Assembly: GCA_015062345.1 (NCBI GenBank)
Contig: SUUV01000006.1
Span: 1 to 59,309, forward strand
Direction of reading: 5' to 3'
Origin: Alphaproteobacteria bacterium
Lineage (GTDB): Bacteria > Pseudomonadota > Alphaproteobacteria > RF32 > CAG-239
Length of the DNA: 59,309 nt
The notes beneath the pieces are model-generated. The model did not search any database. It was not told the origin of the DNA and saw only the letters and a list, made by a program, of their open reading frames with translations. Below are positions 9,092-17,424 of this stretch, piece by piece. The translations under genes were made by a program, and so were the position numbers. Each line of letters begins with the position of its first letter. The first letter of the stretch is position 1.

Positions 9092-9541
9092 ATGAGAAAA
9101 TATTTTCTTTTGAGCGCAGTTGCACTCTTGGCTGCAACATCTGCAAATGCAACTACCGATTATGCCGAAGTAACCGCAAGAGCTACAATTGAGGTAGCAG
9201 GCACTTTTTCTTGTACTGATTTAGATTTTGGTACACTTGTTTTTAAACAAGGTAATGAGGCTTTTAATTACGGTGTAGATGGATATTTTGGCACAGGAAC
9301 CTATACACATAAAGACTTGATTTCTGCAAGTAATATTAGTTTTAATTGTGAATTGCCACTTGGCATTTATAATGCCGCGATTACTGATATAACCTTAAAA
9401 AATGAAAATTCTGATGAACTCACTCTTAATTTGTTGTTAGGAATGGCAAATTCGTTCTGGTATGAGCCGTTCCTTGAAATCCCTGCCAATATTCAACCGG
9501 GTACATATACGGGAACATTTACCATTACACTCACCTACTAA
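9092..9541 (+). CDS. Secreted DUF4402-like protein, paralogue 2
   Basis: A 149-residue protein with the same signal peptide as paralogue 1 and mature start TTDYAEVTARATIEVA. It carries TFSCTDLDFGTLVFKQGN with the canonical DFG of DUF4402-like proteins, a second cysteine in SFNCELPLG, and the C-terminal PGTYTGTFTITLTY. The frame is open upstream to 9017, but AAAGGA and the conserved MRKYFL start fix the ATG at 9092. A terminator follows at 9556. Surface or fimbrial-like function is inferred from family style. Confidence 0.87.
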   Translation: MRKYFLLSAVALLAATSANATTDYAEVTARATIEVAGTFSCTDLDFGTLVFKQGNEAFNYGVDGYFGTGTYTHKDLISASNISFNCELPLGIYNAAITDITLKNENSDELTLNLLLGMANSFWYEPFLEIPANIQPGTYTGTFTITLTY

Positions 9542-9555
9542 ACCCTTTAAACCTA

Positions 9556-9583
9556 TTAAAGCCGGAAGAAATTCCGGCTTTAA
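9556..9583. terminator. Bidirectional terminator
   Basis: TTAAAGCCGGAA pairs with TTCCGGCTTTAA around a GAAA tetraloop, between convergent genes. Confidence 0.8.
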
Positions 9584-10015
9584 TCAACATCCATAATTTG
9601 AGAGCCTCAAGAACGGTCTTGTATATGCATACTCACATTCCGAGATTGCAACTTCTTTTTCGAGTGCAAAGTTCACTCCCAATCTGACACCGTTAAAAAT
9701 TTTTTTAGTTGTCCAATATTTGGCATTTTTTAACGGCTCAGCTCCAATCATCTCGGCGGTTTTGTTAAACTCATCAACCACATTAAGCAATTTTTGAATC
9801 TGTTTATCTTTAGGAATGCTCCAAAACAAATTGGCAACATCCATTTCATCACACATCTGTCTTGCTTTGATATAATCGGTCTTTTCTATGTCTTTAACAT
9901 AAACGGCCTCATTGTCAGACTCTATAAAAATCGCAATCGGCTCGGCATTTTCTTGTACATACCACGACTCACCCGTGTCATACAAAACCATTAAGGGTAA
10001 TTTTGGTTTATCCAT
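9584..10015 (-). CDS. Hypothetical protein with DUF1566-like C terminus
   Basis: About 143 residues without a signal peptide. The C-terminal part, YWTTKKIFNGVRLGVNF followed by YAYTRPFLRL, resembles the closing segment of DUF1566-type domains (YWSST...VNF...YVRPVR). I chose the ATG at 10015; a GTG at 10033 overlapping the stop of the upstream gene by 7 nt is an alternative, and neither has a clear Shine-Dalgarno. It appears co-transcribed with the gene at 10027-10572. Function is unknown, and the domain likeness is a visual judgement. Confidence 0.65.
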   Translation of the reverse strand: MDKPKLPLMVLYDTGESWYVQENAEPIAIFIESDNEAVYVKDIEKTDYIKARQMCDEMDVANLFWSIPKDKQIQKLLNVVDEFNKTAEMIGAEPLKNAKYWTTKKIFNGVRLGVNFALEKEVAISECEYAYTRPFLRLSNYGC

Positions 10016-10026
10016 AAGCAAACTTT

Positions 10027-10572
10027 TTACCACTGTTTTACCAAACGAGTACAGTTCGGCTCATAAATTCCAACTTCTTGATAAGTGGCGGCTCTTTCTC
10101 CTTTGAGATGAAAAATCAGCACATCATCGCAAGAGTATATGTCCGAACCAAGCGACTTGTCGTGTATGATATAAGGACCGTTAAGTCTGTCGGCACTTAC
10201 ACCATATTTTTTGAGCAAATCAATAACCTCGTTGATTTCATCAATGCTCAAATACATTCTGAGCATATCATCATAACAAGGCAAACTCATTTCTTTGGCA
10301 TAAGCCTCGTTGGCCATTGAAAGCCCTCTGTATTCGCCCAAGTCTGTAAGGTCTTTGCCGGAATCTTCCAAAGCTATCCAGAAAATTTCCTTACCGCCGA
10401 GTGTGGCCGGAATGGAAATTCCGAAAATGCGATGTCTTCTTGCCACATCAAGATATGGCAAAGATTCATAAGTTCCGTTCTTTTTTGCATAGACAATGCC
10501 AAGCTTTGTCGGGATTTTTATATTTTCTTCCCGTTTTCTTGCTTTGAGCAAGCTTCTTAAAATTTTACTCAT
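10027..10572 (-). CDS. Hypothetical protein
   Basis: A 181-residue, probably cytoplasmic protein starting MSKILRSLLKARKREENIK, with no signal peptide or membrane segment. I do not recognise a domain. The middle holds an acidic helix-rich region (LSIDEINEVIDLLKKYG) and the C terminus has LIFHLKGERAATYQEVGIY. It overlaps or abuts the start of the DUF1566-like gene downstream, so the two probably form one transcript and may act together. It is separated from def by 75 bp. Confidence 0.65.
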   Translation of the reverse strand: MSKILRSLLKARKREENIKIPTKLGIVYAKKNGTYESLPYLDVARRHRIFGISIPATLGGKEIFWIALEDSGKDLTDLGEYRGLSMANEAYAKEMSLPCYDDMLRMYLSIDEINEVIDLLKKYGVSADRLNGPYIIHDKSLGSDIYSCDDVLIFHLKGERAATYQEVGIYEPNCTRLVKQW

Positions 10573-10647
10573 ATGACATAAATTTAGAAAGTGAATAATT
10601 TTTGATAACTCTCAAATAGTATCACTTTTATTTATTTTGTCAATATT

Positions 10648-11175
10648 TTATTTCAGGCTTTGGCGATATTTTTCCAATTTTTTTAAGAGCATATTGCGTT
10701 TTAAACGGCTGATTCTATCAATATACAAAATGCCGTCCAAGTGGTCAATTTCGTGTTGCAGGACCACTGCCAAATAATCTTCGGCTTCAATTTCTTGTGG
10801 TTTTGAGTTATAATCAAGATAACGAACTTTTATGGCATAATGCCTCTCAACATCGGCGCTTTGTTTCGGAACCGACAAACAACCTTCGCAAAACAATATG
10901 GTTTCTTCCGATTTATAAACAATTTCCGGATTGACAAGACATATCGGATTTCCACGCTTATATTCACCGTCAACTTCTTTTTGTTCGGCATCAATGACAA
11001 TTATGCGTTTGGAAACACCCACTTGCGGAGCTGCAAGCCCTACTCCTCTTGAGGCATACATGGTTTCAAGCATATCGTCCAAAAATTTTTGTATCTCGGC
11101 ATCAACTTTTGAAACACTTTCGGCTTTTTGTTCCAAAATCGGGTGCGGATATTCGTATAATTTTAATACACTCAT
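10648..11175 (-). CDS. def: Peptide deformylase
   Basis: A 175-residue metalloenzyme that removes the formyl group from nascent N-terminal methionines. All three family motifs are present: GVGLAAPQVG near residue 44, EGCLSVP near residue 94 (Cys ligand), and HEIDHLDG near residue 140 (His ligands and catalytic Glu). Length is normal. It is the last core gene of a minus-strand run murF-nrdR-nusB-def with very short gaps. The usual neighbour fmt is absent. Confidence 0.97.
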   Translation of the reverse strand: MSVLKLYEYPHPILEQKAESVSKVDAEIQKFLDDMLETMYASRGVGLAAPQVGVSKRIIVIDAEQKEVDGEYKRGNPICLVNPEIVYKSEETILFCEGCLSVPKQSADVERHYAIKVRYLDYNSKPQEIEAEDYLAVVLQHEIDHLDGILYIDRISRLKRNMLLKKLEKYRQSLK

Positions 11176-11187
11176 TTTTTTACTTTC

Positions 11188-11676
11188 TTAAACTCTGACA
11201 CTATGCGCAATTTGGTCTAACAAAGCATTAACCATTTTGGGCTCGTTTTTGTTAAAAAACGCATAAGCCAAATCAACATATTCTTGTATCAAAACTTTTG
11301 TATCAACATCTTCGGTGTTGGTAAGTTCATAAACCGCACACAAAAGCAAAGCTTGCAATGTGCCGTTCATTCTGTCAAACGACCATTTGTCATTTAAAAA
11401 CAGGCTCAAAGATTTTTCCAATTCTTGCTTTTTGGTATGTACACCTCTGACAACTTCTTCAAAATAAGCCGTATCAATGGGTGAAACTTCAAGCATTTCT
11501 TCACTTTGAGTAATATTGTCTTCTTCAATTACAAAGCGACCGACTTTGCCCAAAATAAAATCTTCAATAACACTGTCAACCGGCAGTTGTCCATACGCAA
11601 TCATATATGTAGCTTGAACAGAGGCCAAACGAGCTCCTGATTTGCGACGAATTTTTTCAGATACAAATTTAGTCAT
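11188..11676 (-). CDS. nusB: Transcription antitermination factor NusB
   Basis: A 162-residue, all-helical NusB protein that binds boxA RNA with NusE in rRNA antitermination. The N-terminal ASVQATYMIAYG and the C-terminal ALLLCAVYELTNTEDVDTKVLI, followed by YVDLAYAFF, are family hallmarks. It starts 3 nt after the nrdR stop and is followed by def after 12 nt, so it lies in one operon with murF and nrdR. The nrdR-nusB adjacency is common, although the riboflavin genes often found between them are missing here. Confidence 0.93.
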   Translation of the reverse strand: MTKFVSEKIRRKSGARLASVQATYMIAYGQLPVDSVIEDFILGKVGRFVIEEDNITQSEEMLEVSPIDTAYFEEVVRGVHTKKQELEKSLSLFLNDKWSFDRMNGTLQALLLCAVYELTNTEDVDTKVLIQEYVDLAYAFFNKNEPKMVNALLDQIAHSVRV

Positions 11677-11679
11677 TTT

Positions 11680-12168
11680 TTAATCTTCCTTATTTTGATT
11701 TTCCAAAACCGGTTTTGCCAGTTTATCAATTGTTTCCACAAAATCTTCAAAATCTTTCACTTCTTTAAAGTCTTTATAAACCGAGGCAAACCGGATATAA
11801 GCAATGTTATCAAGCCTTGAAAGAGAATCCATTACCGCTTCACCTATGGCCTCGGTTGAAATTTCACTTTCTCCGGAGCTTTCAAACTTTCGTTGAATAT
11901 AGTTTACAAGTTTGTCAACTCTTTGCGGTGATATAGGTCTTTTTCTGACGGCAAGCTCCACCGAACGATACAACTTGTCTCGGTCAAAAGGTGTTCTTTC
12001 ACCGTTTTTCTTAACAACTATCAGTTCCCGAAGTTGCACCCTTTCAAAGGTTGTAAACCTTGAACCGCATTCGGGACATTCTCGTCTGCGTCTGATTGCC
12101 GAATTGTCATCAGTGGTGCGAGAATCTTTAACGGTTGTATCTTCTTTACCGCAAAACGGACATTTCAT
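11680..12168 (-). CDS. nrdR: Ribonucleotide reductase repressor NrdR
   Basis: A 162-residue regulator with an N-terminal zinc ribbon (CPFCG, then CPECGSRF) and an ATP-cone domain ([16 protein letters not shown]). NrdR binds NrdR boxes upstream of ribonucleotide reductase genes and senses ATP/dATP. No nrd gene lies in the window. It starts 2 nt after the murF stop, so translation is probably coupled. Confidence 0.97.
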   Translation of the reverse strand: MKCPFCGKEDTTVKDSRTTDDNSAIRRRRECPECGSRFTTFERVQLRELIVVKKNGERTPFDRDKLYRSVELAVRKRPISPQRVDKLVNYIQRKFESSGESEISTEAIGEAVMDSLSRLDNIAYIRFASVYKDFKEVKDFEDFVETIDKLAKPVLENQNKED

Positions 12169-12170
12169 TT

Positions 12171-13493
12171 TTATTTTCCCTTATTTAGCAACTCTTGTGT
12201 TACCTGATAAAGTTTTGAAGAATATCTTGCTCCCTTTATAAGGACAATATCATCTTTTTGCAAGAGTTTATTTAACAAAAATTGCGCCAACTCATCTTTG
12301 TTTTCAAAATAATATTTTTCTTTATTATCCGATACCTGACTTAGCATATCTTTCATCTCGGGGCATACACCGACCACAACATCTATATCAGAATTATTAA
12401 CCGTTTTGCCGATTTCAATGTGCTTTTGTTGAGAAAAACTGCCAAGTTCGGCCATTTTGCCCAATACGGCAATTTTTCTTGAAGTTGTTTTAAGGTTTGA
12501 AAGTGTTTGTAAGGCAATTTTCATAGCCTCAGGTTGTCCCGAATAGCTATCATCAATTAAGGTATAAAAATCACCGTTTTCAAGTTTTAGTTTATGATGT
12601 TTTCCCCTGCCGTCAAGTGCTTCAAAATTTTTAATTTCGCTTGCCGCTTTTTTAACATCTAAGCCCAAAGCCAAAACAACTTGTAAACTGCACCAAGCAT
12701 TATATAAGTGATGTTCACCGGCAACAGATGTTTCAAAGACAACATCAGGGATATTGTTCTTGCCGAATTTTACCACATTTGATGTATATTTTTTTGCGGT
12801 TTCTTCCAAGATATCGGCAAAATTTGTATCTTCGTTTATAATGGCGATTCCGTCAGCCTTAAGGCTTTCAAAAATTTCGGCTTTGGCATGAGCAATATCT
12901 TCAAGCTCATCAAAAAACTCAATATGCATCGGATATACATTGGTCACAACGGCAATATCGGGTTTGACATATGATGTTAAGCGAGAAATTTCGCCTTTTG
13001 CACTCATACCCATTTCGATTATGGCAAAATCAGCACTCATATCCAAATTGCACAAACTTTCCGGCACACCAACAAAATTGTTGTGATTGCCGATTGTGGC
13101 ATAGGTTTTACCAAACTTTGAGAGCAAAAACTTAATTTCTTCTTTGGTGGTCGTTTTACCGGCACTTCCGGTTAAGCCGATAACTTTTCCCTTAAAACAC
13201 AACCGATTATAGGCACCTATTTTTCCATATGCATCTAAAGTGTCATCAACTACAATTTGTTTATTTAAAGGCACATTGTCAACCAAATGATTAACAATCA
13301 CCAACTTACATCCGTTTTTTACAACATCGGCAACAAACTGATGAGCGTCAAAATTTTCACCCTTAACGGCAATGAAGACATCGGTTTTTGAGCAAGTTCT
13401 GCTATCGGTTGAAACGCCCTCGATTTCTACAAAATCAACTTGTTTATCATATCCCAAAATTTGAGCAATTTTTACTGAACTTATTTTTTGCAT
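12171..13493 (-). CDS. murF: UDP-N-acetylmuramoyl-tripeptide--D-Ala-D-Ala ligase
   Basis: A 440-residue Mur ligase that adds D-Ala-D-Ala to the peptidoglycan precursor. The ATP loop is [14 protein letters not shown] near residue 97; the central domain has [10 protein letters not shown] and [10 protein letters not shown], typical of MurF; and [12 protein letters not shown] marks the C-terminal domain (MurF usually has DSYNANP). The open frame extends to 13553, but GGAG lies just before the ATG at 13493. It leads an operon with nrdR, nusB and def, away from the usual dcw cluster. Confidence 0.93.
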   Translation of the reverse strand: MQKISSVKIAQILGYDKQVDFVEIEGVSTDSRTCSKTDVFIAVKGENFDAHQFVADVVKNGCKLVIVNHLVDNVPLNKQIVVDDTLDAYGKIGAYNRLCFKGKVIGLTGSAGKTTTKEEIKFLLSKFGKTYATIGNHNNFVGVPESLCNLDMSADFAIIEMGMSAKGEISRLTSYVKPDIAVVTNVYPMHIEFFDELEDIAHAKAEIFESLKADGIAIINEDTNFADILEETAKKYTSNVVKFGKNNIPDVVFETSVAGEHHLYNAWCSLQVVLALGLDVKKAASEIKNFEALDGRGKHHKLKLENGDFYTLIDDSYSGQPEAMKIALQTLSNLKTTSRKIAVLGKMAELGSFSQQKHIEIGKTVNNSDIDVVVGVCPEMKDMLSQVSDNKEKYYFENKDELAQFLLNKLLQKDDIVLIKGARYSSKLYQVTQELLNKGK

Positions 13494-13599
13494 AACATTC
13501 TCCACATACAAATTGTAAGCAGTATAAAAAATTGCCGGTCCGATTGCAAGCAAAACTAAAAAACGGTTATCATTTAATGGTTAAAAATCGGATTGTTCC

Positions 13600-13628
13600 T
13601 TGACCTTAGTTACGATATATCGTATAGA
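13600..13628 (+). promoter_or_regulatory. Sigma-70-type promoter with palindromic operator
   Basis: TTGACC (13600-13605), a 17-bp spacer and TATAGA (13623-13628) form a good promoter. A perfect 14-bp palindrome, TACGATATATCGTA (13611-13624), covers the end of the spacer and the first bases of the -10. A repressor bound there would block RNA polymerase. Confidence 0.6.
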
Positions 13629-13658
13629 TTGTAATAAGTATTTAACGGATAGCATATT

Positions 13659-16052
13659 ATGAAGAATCAAATTGTTGTTAAAAATGCGCAAGATAAAAAA
13701 GATACTCTTGCTACCATTGTGGTTAAAAATCGTCTAAAATTTAAACCGAAAGTATCGGTTATTGTACCGGTTTACAATGTTGAAAAATATTTACCGCAAT
13801 GTTTGGATTCTCTTATTAATCAAACCTTAAAAGAAATTGAAATTATATGTGTTGATGACGGCTCAAGCGATAATTCTTTGAACATATTAAAACAATATGC
13901 CAAAAAAGATAAGCGCATTATGGTTTTAGCGCAAAAAAATCTGTTTGCCGGTGTAGCCAGAAATGCCGGACTTTCTGTTGCAAAGGGCAAATATGTAAGT
14001 TTTTTGGATTCTGATGATTTTTTTGAACCTGTTTTATTGGAAAAAACTTACAAAATTGCGCAAAAAGAAAAATCTCCGGTGGTGATATATCAACATTGTG
14101 TTTTTGATGACAAATTACAAGAAAAAATCGGTACTCCCATAGGCATAAACCAAAAATTTACAACCGATGAATATGTTACCGTTTCAACTGCCGACATTAC
14201 GGATACTTTACTGACAATTTGCAGTCCGGTACCGTGGAATAAACTGATATTAAGAGATTTTATAATACAAAAAAATATACATTTTCAAGCATTGCCGGTA
14301 TCAAACGATGTGTTTTTTCATTTGTGTACATTGTCCCAAGCAAACAAAATCAGCCTATATTACAAAAGTTTGGTAAATTATCGCTATAATCGAAAAGAAT
14401 CGTTGTCAAACATCAGAGACAAACATCCGTTGGCTTTTTATGAAGTTTATTCCTCATTTTATAAATTTCTCAAAAAGCATAACCTTTATGATGTTTACAA
14501 AAAAAGCTTTTTAAAATCTTTAATTTCATCTTCGTTATGGACTTTGCATAATACAAATACGGCTCATGAAAAAGTTAAAAAGTTTATTAAAAACAAAATA
14601 ATGCCTAAATATATCAAGCCCAATTTGTCTTTTATTGACCAAACTTCGATAGATAAATTAAATCGGGTATATTCTCCCGATGTTATTGTCTCTTTAACTT
14701 CATATCCGGCCCGAATCGATAAAGTACATTCGGTCATAGAAAGTTTATTTAATCAGACATTTAAAGCCGATAAAGTTGTTTTATGGCTTGCTCCCGAACA
14801 GTTTCCAAACAAAGAAGCAGATTTACCGCAACAATTATTGGATTTAACGGATAAGGGGCTTACCATAGATTGGTATCATGATATAAAAAGTTATAAAAAA
14901 CTAATTCCGGCATTAAAAAAATATCCCGATGCCTTTATCGTAACCGCCGATGATGATATCATATATCCTTCGGACTGGCTTTTAAAATTACATCGAAGTT
15001 ATATGCAAGAAAAAGATATTATATGGGCACATCGAGCACATCGTATAACATATGAAAACACTACACAATTAAAACCTTATAAAGAATGGAATTTTAATGT
15101 ATATGATACATTAGCAGAATATAAAAATTTTTGCACTACCGGCGGAGGTGTTTTGTATCCGCCAAAGTGTTTTTATAAAGATGTATTAAACGAAAATTTA
15201 TTTATGAAACTATGCCCGACTGCCGATGATATATGGTTCTGGGCAATGTGCATATTAAATTATAAAAAAATCGGCATAGTTAAAAACAACATGTTAAGAC
15301 TGTCTTTTACACAAGGTTCTCAAGATGATGCCTTATGGAAAATCAATGTGTTGCAAAACAATAATGACAAACAATTAAATAGTATGTTAATTGAATATCC
15401 GCAAATTTTAAACATTTTGCAACACAAAAACTCTTGGAAGGATTATGTGTTTTTCCCTTATACCTTACTTAAACGATATTCCGCAAATAAAAGATTTTTC
15501 CGATATGTAACAAACAATATGTGCAAAAACCTTTTATCTTATCGTATTGACTTTAAAAATATTGGTGTTAAAGGCAACAATGTAATTGTATCTTCGGAAA
15601 ATGCCCAAATTACCAAGTTACATCAATTTAACAATCAACAGGGTTCCGGAAAAATTATTGAAGCCTGTATATCGGCAGATTTAATTAAATTTAAAATTAA
15701 AATTGTTAAAAACGGCACATTGCAACTTAAATTCAGAGGTATTGACAGAAGATATCAAGAAAATCATATTCCTTTATGGGTGAAATATGTTTCAATAAAA
15801 ATAGACTCGGAAGAAATTTTAAAAGAGCCGATTTGTGTATGGCATAATAAACATTTAAAATTTGAAACAAGCGTTTGCGACAATCAGGAAATTGTTTTGG
15901 AAATAAGAACTCAACCTTACAATTACAGCGAGGAAAACTTAAAAGACACAATGTATAAATTGGGTTTACTGGATAAGGACAACATAAACAGCAGATTGGT
16001 TGATTACATAATTTATCTTTTTAAAAAACAAACTAGTAGCCCCCGCCGGTAG
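13659..16052 (+). CDS. Two-domain glycosyltransferase (family 2 plus second GT-like domain)
   Basis: A 797-residue protein. Residues about 30-260 are a GT-A family 2 domain: VSVIVPVYNVEKYLPQCLDS, VDDGSSDNS and FLDSDDFFEP with the metal-binding DxD. Residues about 345-520 form a second transferase-like domain starting VIVSLTSYPARIDKVH with DDDIIYPSDWL. The rest has no recognised fold. No membrane helix or signal peptide is seen, so it probably acts at the cytoplasmic face on a capsule, lipopolysaccharide or glycan. It stands alone, outside a polysaccharide cluster. Its last six codons overlap the end of the convergent efflux channel gene. Confidence 0.85.
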   Translation: MKNQIVVKNAQDKKDTLATIVVKNRLKFKPKVSVIVPVYNVEKYLPQCLDSLINQTLKEIEIICVDDGSSDNSLNILKQYAKKDKRIMVLAQKNLFAGVARNAGLSVAKGKYVSFLDSDDFFEPVLLEKTYKIAQKEKSPVVIYQHCVFDDKLQEKIGTPIGINQKFTTDEYVTVSTADITDTLLTICSPVPWNKLILRDFIIQKNIHFQALPVSNDVFFHLCTLSQANKISLYYKSLVNYRYNRKESLSNIRDKHPLAFYEVYSSFYKFLKKHNLYDVYKKSFLKSLISSSLWTLHNTNTAHEKVKKFIKNKIMPKYIKPNLSFIDQTSIDKLNRVYSPDVIVSLTSYPARIDKVHSVIESLFNQTFKADKVVLWLAPEQFPNKEADLPQQLLDLTDKGLTIDWYHDIKSYKKLIPALKKYPDAFIVTADDDIIYPSDWLLKLHRSYMQEKDIIWAHRAHRITYENTTQLKPYKEWNFNVYDTLAEYKNFCTTGGGVLYPPKCFYKDVLNENLFMKLCPTADDIWFWAMCILNYKKIGIVKNNMLRLSFTQGSQDDALWKINVLQNNNDKQLNSMLIEYPQILNILQHKNSWKDYVFFPYTLLKRYSANKRFFRYVTNNMCKNLLSYRIDFKNIGVKGNNVIVSSENAQITKLHQFNNQQGSGKIIEACISADLIKFKIKIVKNGTLQLKFRGIDRRYQENHIPLWVKYVSIKIDSEEILKEPICVWHNKHLKFETSVCDNQEIVLEIRTQPYNYSEENLKDTMYKLGLLDKDNINSRLVDYIIYLFKKQTSSPRR

Positions 16053-17424
16053 CCTTATAAAAAGCCACAATGTTTTTAAGTATATTTGCGCTCGAATCGG
16101 CTAAATCGGTTTGAGCTTTGAGCAAATTTTGCTGAGTTTGCAACAAAGATGAAAATTCTATCAATCCGTTGTCATATTTTTGGCGCATTGAATTTAGCGC
16201 TTGTTGCATATTGTAAACCGCATTTTTTAAGGCTTTATTTCTTTCAATTTCTTTTTTTATGCCAACTGCGGCATTATCCAGTTCGCCAACGGCAGTAAGT
16301 AATGTTTTGCGATAATTTTGATAAGCCTGTTGTTTGATTTGTTTTTGCAACTCTACATTGTTTGTAAGTTTGTTCCAGTTAAACAACGGCAAACTCAAAG
16401 CCGGATTGTAACCGTATGCTTTGCTGTCGGAGTTAAACAAGCTTGACAGATTGTGAGCTTGAACACCGAACATGGCGCTTAAACTCACATTCGGATAAAG
16501 CTCGGCAACGGCCTGCCCTATGGCTGCATTTTGAGCCGCCAAGGCTCTTTCGGCCGATTTTACATCGGGACGAGTTCTGATAATTGAGGCCGGTAAATTG
16601 TATAATGTGTTTAAATTGTATTTATACACTCGATTTAACGGATTAGAATCGGTTTGAGATATAACAACCGGCAATCTGTCGGGAAGCGTTCCACACAAAA
16701 CCGCTAATGCGTTTTTTAAGTTGGTTGCATTGTTTTCAAGAGAAGGAATGAGCGCAGTTGTTGTATCTAAGATATATTTTGCCTGATTATAATCGCTTTT
16801 ATCGGTTAAGCCGGCATCATATTTTTTGGCTATGCTGTTAAATATATCTTGTTGTAATTTTAAATTTTGTTTAGCAATTCGCAAATTTTCGTGCACATTT
16901 TTAAGTTCAAAAAATGTGGTGGCGGTTTCGGCCGCAATCAGTGATTTTACATTGCGCAAACTATACAATTGTTGTTCAAACTGAGCCATTGTCTGCTCAT
17001 TTAGGCGACGGCCTTTTCCCCAAATATCAAGTTCCCACGAGGCATCGAATCCGGCTTGGAAATAATCTGTATCGCTTACAAGCCCGATATTTTTGCTGGG
17101 CTTTACATAATCATATTCGGTATTAAGATTTAGCATCGGCAAAAAATTTGTTCTGTTAATTAAGACCAAACTTCTGGCTTGCCTTAATTTTGCAATGGAG
17201 CTTAAAATGTCGGGACTGTTAAGTTGGGCATAATTTATCAATATGTTTAATTTTTCGTCATCAAACTCAGTGTACCAATCGTTGGCAATTTTCAGATTGG
17301 CATTGTTTAATTTTAAGGCCTCGGCTATTTGTTTATCTTCATAAATTTCGGGCTTAACATAATTTGGTCCGACAGTGCACGAAACAATCAGTATTGATAC
17401 GGATAACAACAAAATTTTACGCAT
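16033..17424 (-). CDS. RND efflux outer-membrane lipoprotein channel (NodT family)
   Basis: A 463-residue OprM/NodT-type channel. The lipoprotein signal ends in the lipobox VSC at residues 14-16 ([16 protein letters not shown], the usual start of the family). Two repeats of the outer-membrane efflux domain follow, with [16 protein letters not shown] and [14 protein letters not shown] segments, and the C terminus [10 protein letters not shown] is typical. It forms the outer-membrane exit duct of the tripartite pump. It overlaps the pump gene by 8 nt and the convergent glycosyltransferase gene by 20 nt. Confidence 0.95.
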   Translation of the reverse strand: MRKILLLSVSILIVSCTVGPNYVKPEIYEDKQIAEALKLNNANLKIANDWYTEFDDEKLNILINYAQLNSPDILSSIAKLRQARSLVLINRTNFLPMLNLNTEYDYVKPSKNIGLVSDTDYFQAGFDASWELDIWGKGRRLNEQTMAQFEQQLYSLRNVKSLIAAETATTFFELKNVHENLRIAKQNLKLQQDIFNSIAKKYDAGLTDKSDYNQAKYILDTTTALIPSLENNATNLKNALAVLCGTLPDRLPVVISQTDSNPLNRVYKYNLNTLYNLPASIIRTRPDVKSAERALAAQNAAIGQAVAELYPNVSLSAMFGVQAHNLSSLFNSDSKAYGYNPALSLPLFNWNKLTNNVELQKQIKQQAYQNYRKTLLTAVGELDNAAVGIKKEIERNKALKNAVYNMQQALNSMRQKYDNGLIEFSSLLQTQQNLLKAQTDLADSSANILKNIVAFYKATGGGY

